From: Gammaproteobacteria bacterium
Lineage (GTDB): Bacteria > Pseudomonadota > Gammaproteobacteria > GCA-002705445 > GCA-002716945
Reading direction: 5' to 3'
DNA: 7,009 nucleotides
Assembly: GCA_002728355.1 (NCBI GenBank)
Contig: PBXG01000001.1
Location: 17,145 to 24,153, forward strand
The notes under the pieces are model-generated. The model had not been told where the DNA came from, searched no databases, and saw only the letters and a program-made list of their open reading frames with translations. The stretch's first letter is position 1. Each line of letters starts with the position of its first letter. Positions 1-4,287 of the stretch are shown here, one piece after another. The position numbers were made by a program, and so were the translations under genes.

Positions 1-1
1 A

Positions 2-343
2 TTGTATGGCATACCAACAACATCTACTTGGGGTATCATATTTCCCATGGTGGATGATTTACCAAGACACCCATCGATGTTGTATGAGGCTTTTTTTGAA
101 GGCGTGGTGTTATATTTAGTGATGTTATATTTCTATAGAAAAAAATTAATTCAAGGAAACCTCACAGCTATTTTCTTATTTTTTTACGGTATTTTCAGAT
201 TTTTCATAGAATTTGTAAGAGTACCTGATGCACACATAGGATATTTGTGGGATGATTGGTTTACGATGGGTCAATTGTTATCTATACCCATGATAATTGC
301 TGGCATTTTAATTTTCATTGTATATAGAGAGAGAACTTTATGA
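2..343 (+). CDS. lgt: Prolipoprotein diacylglyceryl transferase, C-terminal part (5' end outside window)
   Basis: Lgt moves a diacylglyceryl group from phosphatidylglycerol to the lipobox cysteine of prolipoproteins in the inner membrane, the first step of lipoprotein maturation. The window opens inside the gene: the TTG at its first full codon is an internal Leu (family context E-L-W/Y-G), not a start. The 113 visible residues match the C-terminal two fifths of E. coli Lgt. Visible are the motif RHPSMLYE (visible residues 22-29), the [13 protein letters not shown] block (65-77), whose Arg66 and Glu70 align with E. coli R239 and E243, and MGQLLSIPM (89-97). Hydrophobic segments lie at about 34-45, 55-70 and 90-108. 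The HGGL motif would lie upstream. The stop overlaps the thyA start as ATGA, indicating translational coupling, as in other proteobacteria where lgt precedes thyA. Confidence 0.96.
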   Translation: MYGIPTTSTWGIIFPMVDDLPRHPSMLYEAFFEGVVLYLVMLYFYRKKLIQGNLTAIFLFFYGIFRFFIEFVRVPDAHIGYLWDDWFTMGQLLSIPMIIAGILIFIVYRERTL

Positions 344-1134
344 GACAGTATCTAGAATTACTTGAGTGTGTTCTTAATAATGGCGTTAAACGTGAGGATA
401 GAACTGGTACTGGCACTAAATCCATTTTTGGATATCAAATGCGTTTTAATCTTTTAGATGGCTTCCCTCTTGTTACAACTAAACGCTTGCATATCAAATC
501 TATAATTTATGAACTGCTGTGGTTTTTAGAGGGAGGTACTAATATAAAATATCTCAATGATAAAGGGGTATCAATATGGGATGAATGGGCAGATGATGAT
601 GGAGAACTAGGCCCAACATATGGAAATCAGTGGAGATCATGGACAAGTACTGATGGAGAAAAACATGATCAGATTTCTAAAGTGATTACCTCTATCAAAG
701 ATAACCCTTACTCTAGAAGACATATTGTTTCTGCATGGAATGTTGGTGACTTGGATAAAATGAATCTACCGCCTTGCCATATTTTATTTCAATTTTATGT
801 TTCAGAAGGAAAATTATCATGTCAACTGTATCAGCGTAGCGCTGATATTTTTTTAGGAATTCCTTTTAACATAGCATCTTATTCACTTTTAACAATGATG
901 GTAGCGGACCAAGTTGGTCTTAAGTATGGAGACTTCATTCATACTTTAGGTGATGCTCATTTATACGAGAATCATATTAAACAAGCTGAAGTGCAGGTTC
1001 AAAGATCTCCTAAAAATCTACCGGAGATGAGTATTAACAAGAGCGTACCTTCTATATTTGATTATAAATATGATGATTTTGTGCTCAATAATTATGATGC
1101 TCATGAACATATAAAAGCAGATGTAGCTGTATGA
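340..1134 (+). CDS. thyA: Thymidylate synthase
   Basis: ThyA methylates dUMP to dTMP in the cytoplasm using 5,10-methylene-THF, releasing dihydrofolate. The protein is 264 aa, the same length as E. coli ThyA, and key residues fall on the same numbers. These are catalytic Cys146 in [12 protein letters not shown], phosphate-binding Arg21, Arg126/Arg127 (YSRRH) and Arg166 (QRSAD), Glu58, Trp80, Asp169, Asn177 (IPFNIASY), and His207/Tyr209 (GDAHLYENH). It looks fully functional. The start is fixed by the ATGA overlap with lgt; a purine-rich GAGAGAG lies just upstream inside lgt. Its stop in turn overlaps the folA start by ATGA. The C-terminus ends in A-V, close to the usual family end. No separate promoter was evident, so it is probably read with lgt. 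Confidence 0.99.
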   Translation: MRQYLELLECVLNNGVKREDRTGTGTKSIFGYQMRFNLLDGFPLVTTKRLHIKSIIYELLWFLEGGTNIKYLNDKGVSIWDEWADDDGELGPTYGNQWRSWTSTDGEKHDQISKVITSIKDNPYSRRHIVSAWNVGDLDKMNLPPCHILFQFYVSEGKLSCQLYQRSADIFLGIPFNIASYSLLTMMVADQVGLKYGDFIHTLGDAHLYENHIKQAEVQVQRSPKNLPEMSINKSVPSIFDYKYDDFVLNNYDAHEHIKADVAV

Positions 1135-1628
1135 GTCATCCATTAATATCTCTAGTTGTAGCTTTAGATAAAAACTATTTGATTGGTAATAACAATAAAA
1201 TCCCTTGGCATATTCCTGGAGAATTGAAAAATTTCAGAGATATAACTATGCACAAACCCATAATTATGGGCAGAAAAACTCATGAATCGATTGGCAGAGT
1301 ACTTGATGGTAGAATTAATATAATTATTTCAAGACAAAAATCCTTAAAGATTAAAGGAGCAGAGGTACATATGAGTTTTAGAGAAGCAATTGAAGCACAT
1401 CAATCTGTTGAAGAAATAATGGTAATTGGCGGTTCTGAGATTTACCAGTTAGCTCTTCCTTTTGCATCTAGGCTCTACATTACACATATTGATAAAATTT
1501 ACGATGGGGATACTTGGTTTCCGAAATTCGATTTAAAAGATTGGAGTGTTATCAAATCTAGTGATAAATATGAATCCAGCACAGATACCCATTACAGAAA
1601 TATAATATATGATAAAATTAATGTATGA
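1131..1628 (+). CDS. folA: Dihydrofolate reductase
   Basis: FolA reduces dihydrofolate to tetrahydrofolate with NADPH in the cytoplasm, regenerating the cofactor consumed by ThyA immediately upstream. At 165 aa it is slightly longer than E. coli FolA (159). Visible are the N-terminal strand [14 protein letters not shown] (6-19), Pro25-Trp26 of the Met20-loop region, [14 protein letters not shown] (43-56), substrate Arg61 (E. coli R57), the cofactor glycines VIGGSEIY (98-105), ITHID (117-121), and DGDTWFP (125-131). The residue aligning with catalytic Asp27 of E. coli is Glu31 (codon GAA at 1221-1223), the acid found in vertebrate enzymes. Translation starts at the ATGA overlap with thyA with no clear Shine-Dalgarno of its own, so reinitiation after thyA is likely. 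The last 11 bases overlap the 3' end of apaG on the other strand. Confidence 0.97.
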   Translation: MSHPLISLVVALDKNYLIGNNNKIPWHIPGELKNFRDITMHKPIIMGRKTHESIGRVLDGRINIIISRQKSLKIKGAEVHMSFREAIEAHQSVEEIMVIGGSEIYQLALPFASRLYITHIDKIYDGDTWFPKFDLKDWSVIKSSDKYESSTDTHYRNIIYDKINV

Positions 1629-1992
1629 CTCTTGGGACAGATAGCACAAATTCTGGGATTTCAGCTTCAAAGTAATTATCAGCATCGTCAATCATCTGAT
1701 AACTCCCTTTCATTGTTCCAAGTGAGGTTTCAATAACTGTACCGCTTGTGTATTGATACTGATCACCAGGATTTATATATGGTTGTTCTCCAACCACACC
1801 CTCGCCTTTGACATCTTGCACTTTACCATTTGAGTCTTCTATTACCCAGTGTCTAGATAATAATTTTGCTCCTTCTCGACCAATATTATCTATTGATACA
1901 GTATAAAGAAAGTAGTACTTATTATTTGAGGGATCTGAAGCTTCCTGCAAATAAGTGGTATCTACTTTGATTTTAATTTTTTGAGCTGACAT
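1618..1992 (-). CDS. apaG: ApaG domain protein
   Basis: ApaG is a small beta-sandwich (fibronectin-III-like) protein. The same domain occurs in eukaryotic F-box and polymerase-associated proteins; the bacterial role remains poorly defined, with links to cobalt/magnesium tolerance and ApaH-related dinucleotide metabolism. The 124-aa product matches the family length (E. coli 125). Family motifs are clear: YYFLYTVSIDNIGREGAKLL (26-45), RHWVIED (47-53), GEGVVGEQPYINPG (63-76), YQYTSGTVIETSLGTMKGSY (79-98), and the terminal VPRVIH. In enterobacteria apaG sits with ksgA and apaH near folA; here only the folA proximity survives, with opposite orientation. The start ATG has no good Shine-Dalgarno, although AT-rich promoter-like DNA lies directly upstream. 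It overlaps folA tail to tail by 11 bp. Confidence 0.97.
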   Translation of the reverse strand: MSAQKIKIKVDTTYLQEASDPSNNKYYFLYTVSIDNIGREGAKLLSRHWVIEDSNGKVQDVKGEGVVGEQPYINPGDQYQYTSGTVIETSLGTMKGSYQMIDDADNYFEAEIPEFVLSVPRVIH

Positions 1993-2010
1993 TCAGTTTT
2001 ACTTTGTTAC

Positions 2011-2019
2011 TGTTATAAT
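2011..2019 (+). promoter_or_regulatory. Extended -10 promoter for the LETM1-like gene
   Basis: TGTTATAAT is a perfect extended -10 element (TGnTATAAT). The best -35 candidate, TTCAGT at 1992-1997, is poor and lies 16 bases upstream, which suits an extended -10 promoter. Expected transcription start is near 2026, giving a leader of about 40 bases that has no evident Shine-Dalgarno before the ATG at 2065. Confidence 0.45.
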
Positions 2020-2040
2020 AATATATCAGTGTTACGATAA
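2012..2040 (-). promoter_or_regulatory. Candidate apaG promoter
   Basis: On the minus strand TTATCG (2040-2035) and TATAAC (2017-2012) are separated by 17 bases, a sigma70-like arrangement with a good -10 and a weak -35. A transcript would start roughly 10-15 bases before the apaG ATG. The -10 overlaps that of the divergent gene on the plus strand. Judged by eye from consensus only. Confidence 0.3.
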
Positions 2041-2064
2041 TTTTAAGACTTACATACGATATTT

Positions 2065-2406
2065 ATGAAATTTGAAGATATAAATATATTCAAAAAACTT
2101 TCTGAGCAATATGATTCGCAAAGAGAGAAAGTTATATCATCATTAAGAGAACTAAAACAGCTTTTAGCATCTGAATCAAAGGAGAGCTCTCAGATGTTGG
2201 ATATATATTATAAATATGTAGCTGGAGAAAACATCTCTAAGGACGATCTAACAAAGGCTAACGAGCAGCTCAAGGATATACTTAAGGGTATTGGGGCTTT
2301 AGGGATTTTTGCGTTACCAGGAGGTATCTTAGCCATAGCATTTCTCGTTAAACTAGGGAAAAAATTTGGCGTAGATATTCTTCCTAAAAAAACTTTTGAC
2401 GACTAG
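2065..2406 (+). CDS. Small LETM1-like domain protein
   Basis: This is a 113-aa protein of uncertain function. The N-terminal half (1-70) is charged and helical, with heptad-like spacing around 9-45 suggesting a coiled coil, and includes YYKYVAGENIS (48-58). The C-terminal part runs QLKDILKGIGALGIFALPGG (68-87), then a hydrophobic stretch to about 96, then KLGKKFGVDILPKKTF (96-111). The order LKD-hydrophobic-LPGG-hydrophobic-KLGKK-LP-F resembles the conserved core of LETM1-like proteins. In mitochondria these are inner-membrane proteins tied to K+/H+ or Ca2+ exchange and ribosome binding. Short bacterial versions are poorly characterised, so the assignment is by pattern recall, not alignment. 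Residues 72-95 could cross or lie along the membrane. The gene has its own extended -10 promoter, diverges from apaG, and converges on the membrane-protein gene that ends at 2418. Confidence 0.8.
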   Translation: MKFEDINIFKKLSEQYDSQREKVISSLRELKQLLASESKESSQMLDIYYKYVAGENISKDDLTKANEQLKDILKGIGALGIFALPGGILAIAFLVKLGKKFGVDILPKKTFDD

Positions 2407-2426
2407 TTATTTAGAACCTAATCGTC
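2398..2426. terminator. Hairpin between two convergent genes, candidate bidirectional terminator
   Basis: GACGACTAG (2398-2406) and CTAATCGTC (2418-2426) form a 9-bp inverted repeat around an 11-base AT-rich loop. Read from the minus strand all nine pairs form, one as G-U; read from the plus strand one C-A mismatch remains. On the minus strand the stem is followed by AAAAG and then seven T residues, a displaced U-tract. On the plus strand no U-tract follows, so termination there would be weak or factor-assisted. Confidence 0.45.
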
Positions 2427-3053
2427 GTTGAAATAATCATCTTTATTGACGTTTTTTGCTCCATGTTTTTCTTGAATTCTAGTTCCGAAAAACAAAGATG
2501 GAAATAGAAAATAGAAAAAAAGATTCACAAAATACCACAGCATATTCAACTCAAAAATATTCAATATTCCTGCGGTGATAAGATTAATCCATAGCCAGAA
2601 AAATAACAAATATTTATCAGGGTTTATCACCCAAGGCATATGTTCTAACATTAATGTAGTAAAATACTTTCCATGTAACCCATATGATATTGAGAATATG
2701 AGTACAAAAAAGACTGTTCCAACAAAAAGGGAGTAAGCAAGATTAGAAAAAATTCCAATTTGGATTAAGATCTCAGGTATAAAATTGAGATATCCAGCAG
2801 TAGAGAACCACAATAACACTACTGAAAAAATTGCTTGCTTAGTTGATCTTTTTTGGATGTCATCATAACCGCCTATATTCCGTAAAAGATAAGCAGAAAT
2901 TAGTGATGCTAAAACTAATGTATATGCAATATGGATTCCTAATACTGTAGTTAGAGAACTCTCAAAAGCAATCCAAAATAAAATCACTGAAGTTGATGCA
3001 TTTACAAAGGCCGAAACTCCTTTAGGTGTAACTGATTTCCATGGATCTCCCAT
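2418..3053 (-). CDS. Polytopic membrane protein of unknown function
   Basis: I do not recognise this 211-aa protein. Hydrophobicity by eye suggests about six transmembrane segments, near residues 14-31, 36-57, 74-93, 103-125, 146-168 and 171-190. The N-terminus is short (MGDPWKSVTPKG) and the tail is hydrophilic, charged and Asp/Asn/Lys-rich from 191 (TRIQEKHGAK...DYFNDD). A polar loop at 59-72 (NIGGYDDIQKRSTK) and LEHMPWVINPDKY (136-148) separate membrane segments. There is no signal peptide, nucleotide-binding motif or transporter signature. The C-terminal WLWINLITAGILNIF faintly recalls septation protein A (YciB), but not enough to name it. A strong Shine-Dalgarno AAGGAG lies 7 bases before the ATG, the best in the window, supporting this start. 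The gene is divergent from gmk through a shared symmetrical -10. Confidence 0.85.
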   Translation of the reverse strand: MGDPWKSVTPKGVSAFVNASTSVILFWIAFESSLTTVLGIHIAYTLVLASLISAYLLRNIGGYDDIQKRSTKQAIFSVVLLWFSTAGYLNFIPEILIQIGIFSNLAYSLFVGTVFFVLIFSISYGLHGKYFTTLMLEHMPWVINPDKYLLFFWLWINLITAGILNIFELNMLWYFVNLFFYFLFPSLFFGTRIQEKHGAKNVNKDDYFNDD

Positions 3054-3060
3054 TTTTAAT

Positions 3061-3066
3061 CTCCTT
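3061..3066 (-). promoter_or_regulatory. Shine-Dalgarno of the membrane-protein gene
   Basis: AAGGAG on the minus strand lies 7 bases upstream of the ATG at 3053-3051. It is the clearest ribosome binding site in the window and supports that start. Most other genes here rely on overlap with the preceding gene or have weak sites. Confidence 0.75.
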
Positions 3067-3080
3067 TAATTGATTAATGT

Positions 3081-3088
3081 ATTATAAT
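3081..3088. promoter_or_regulatory. Symmetrical -10 element between gmk and the divergent membrane-protein gene
   Basis: ATTATAAT is a perfect palindrome that contains TATAAT on both strands (plus 3083-3088, minus 3086-3081). Rightward transcription would begin near 3095-3097, only 6-8 bases before the gmk ATG. Leftward transcription would begin near 3074, giving about 20 bases of leader that include the AAGGAG site. No good -35 was seen in either direction. Promoter symmetry is a known cause of divergent bacterial transcription. Confidence 0.45.
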
Positions 3089-3102
3089 TCAATTTTAGGA
3101 CC

Positions 3103-3681
3103 ATGAATATTCATAAATCGTCTAATTTATATGTAATAAGTGCACCATCGGGTGCAGGTAAAACATCGCTTGTGAGAGAACTTTGCAAAAGAGTGACTTT
3201 TATGAAGCCTTCGATATCATACACCACACGTAAAATAAGGAAATCGGAAATTGATGGCAAAGATTATTTTTTTACAAGTAGAGAACATTTTGAAAGCATG
3301 ATTTCTAAAGATCAGTTTATCGAATATCAGAGTGTTTATGGTAATTTATATGGCTCAACTAAGGAAAATGTACTTAATCAGTTAGATGAAGGTCATGACG
3401 TAATTTTAGAGATTGATTATAAGGGCATGATGAAAATTAAGTCAATTTATCCTGAGGCTATTACGATATATATAGTCCCGCCTTCTATCGATTCTCTCAG
3501 GGAACGCCTAATCTCTCGGGCTCAAGATGATCTTGAAACGGTTGAAAAGAGAATTACCTCAGCAAGATTTGAGTTGTGTTATGCAAAATTTGCTGATTAT
3601 GTGATTATCAATGAGAATTTTAGATCTGCATTTGTTGATTTAGTTAAGATTATTCTGGTTAATAAACTAACAAAGCTATAA
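3103..3681 (+). CDS. gmk: Guanylate kinase
   Basis: Gmk phosphorylates GMP (and dGMP) to the diphosphate using ATP in the cytoplasm, an essential step in guanine nucleotide supply. The 192-aa product opens with the strand NLYVIS and the P-loop APSGAGKTS (14-22). It continues with the GMP-binding segment SISYTTRKIRKSEIDGKDYFF (its parts 37-44 and 48-57), GNLYGST (80-86), EIDYKG (103-108), and the lid arginines RERLISR (133-139) and EKRI (148-151). It is shorter than E. coli Gmk (207 aa) because the C-terminus stops soon after the last core helix; the catalytic core is complete. The only SD-like sequence, AGGA, lies just 2 bases before the ATG, so initiation may be nearly leaderless. rpoZ follows after 94 bp, and gmk-rpoZ-spoT is a classic proteobacterial order. 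Confidence 0.98.
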   Translation: MNIHKSSNLYVISAPSGAGKTSLVRELCKRVTFMKPSISYTTRKIRKSEIDGKDYFFTSREHFESMISKDQFIEYQSVYGNLYGSTKENVLNQLDEGHDVILEIDYKGMMKIKSIYPEAITIYIVPPSIDSLRERLISRAQDDLETVEKRITSARFELCYAKFADYVIINENFRSAFVDLVKIILVNKLTKL

Positions 3682-3727
3682 ATTTAGAATATTAATAAAC
3701 CAAATCTGCTGATTAGAGTATTATTTA

Positions 3728-3755
3728 TTGTGTAACGTAATCTTTCTGATACAAT
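3728..3755 (+). promoter_or_regulatory. Candidate rpoZ promoter
   Basis: TTGTGT (3728-3733) and the extended -10 TGATACAAT (3747-3755) are separated by a 16-base spacer. Transcription would start near 3762, some 14 bases before the rpoZ ATG, with the SD-like AGAGGT at 3766-3771 between. The rest of the 94-bp gmk-rpoZ gap is AT-rich, with only a 4-bp AATC/GATT hairpin and no convincing terminator, so read-through from gmk is also possible. Confidence 0.5.
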
Positions 3756-3775
3756 AACTTGGTTTAGAGGTAATT

Positions 3776-4225
3776 ATGGCTAGAGTGACAATTGAAGACT
3801 GTATAGAAGAGGTAGATAATACTTTCGATATATGCTGCATAGCGAGCAAAAGGGCAAGAGATATATCACAAGGAGCAGAGCCTCTTTTAGAATCAAAAAA
3901 CAAACCTACCGTAGCTGCTCTCAGGGAAATTGCTGCTAAGAAAGTTGGTATGGATTACAACGATATTTCTAGTAAACAAAGTGCAGAATCTAAGTTATTT
4001 GGTGGCATAACTGAAAGCGAAGTGCTTGAGGAACTTAACCAACACATAGAAGCATCAGATCCCGCAAAAGACAATCAAGCGGTCACAGAAGCATCTAATA
4101 TCACTGCGGAGACAGTTACCGCTGAGACACAAATAACTACTGAACCAACATCAGTTACTTCAGAACCTAATCCAATTAGTGATAATGACATTGAGGTAGA
4201 GCTTCCATCAGAATTAGAGAAATAG
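3776..4225 (+). CDS. rpoZ: RNA polymerase omega subunit with long acidic C-terminal tail
   Basis: Omega binds the beta' subunit and assists RNA polymerase assembly; in E. coli the omega/beta' interface forms ppGpp site 1. The N-terminal 55 residues are typical: MARVTIEDCIEEVDNTFDI (1-19), ASKRARDI (23-30), and PTVAALREIAAKKV (44-57). At 149 aa it is much longer than E. coli omega (91 aa). From about residue 92 the tail is rich in Thr, Glu, Ser, Ala and Pro, nearly free of aromatics and basic residues, and contains loose repeats such as AETVT/AETQI and TTEPTS/TSEPN. It is probably disordered. The reading frame is continuous and starts at the conserved MARVT with AGAGGT upstream, so the tail is not a frameshift artefact visible here. 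spoT follows after 58 bp, linking omega to ppGpp metabolism. Confidence 0.95.
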   Translation: MARVTIEDCIEEVDNTFDICCIASKRARDISQGAEPLLESKNKPTVAALREIAAKKVGMDYNDISSKQSAESKLFGGITESEVLEELNQHIEASDPAKDNQAVTEASNITAETVTAETQITTEPTSVTSEPNPISDNDIEVELPSELEK

Positions 4226-4251
4226 TCATCTAAAAAGCGCCTAAATACTAT
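4223..4251 (+). promoter_or_regulatory. Weak candidate spoT promoter
   Basis: TAGTCA (4223-4228, overlapping the rpoZ stop) and TACTAT (4246-4251) are 17 bases apart; each matches four of six consensus positions. It may supply spoT independently of rpoZ. In AT-rich DNA such matches arise easily, so this is tentative. Confidence 0.2.
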
Positions 4252-4267
4252 CATTATTGATCATCTG

Positions 4268-4287
4268 CCATTAGAATTAATTAATGG
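4268..4287 (+). promoter_or_regulatory. Inverted repeat enclosing the spoT start codon
   Basis: CCATTA (4268-4273) and TAATGG (4282-4287) are perfect inverted repeats around an 8-base loop. The right arm contains the spoT ATG (4284-4286), and no Shine-Dalgarno is visible nearby. In mRNA the start codon could be held in a 6-bp stem. The stem is AU-rich and short, so a role in translation control is inference. Confidence 0.25.

Noticed and set aside
2..4. TTG as the start codon of the first gene
   Set aside because: Lgt homology continues through this position, and the residue is an internal Leu; the gene begins upstream of the window.
2418..3053. Assignment of the 211-aa membrane protein as septation protein A (YciB)
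   Set aside because: Only a faint likeness in one C-terminal hydrophobic stretch; length, N-terminus and loops do not match what I recall of the family.
3682..3730. Possible terminator after gmk (AATC/GATT hairpin followed by T-rich sequence)
   Set aside because: The stem is only 4 bp and AT-rich with no clean U-tract; not enough to call.
3721..3903. Open frame of 60 codons on the minus strand over the gmk-rpoZ spacer and rpoZ 5' end
   Set aside because: It lies antisense to the conserved omega N-terminus and the rpoZ promoter, has no family features, and is short enough to occur by chance.
4112..4140. Short near-repeat (GCGGAGACA / GCTGAGACA) in the rpoZ tail as a tandem-repeat locus
   Set aside because: Only two imperfect units; explained by the low-complexity AETVT/AETQI protein sequence.
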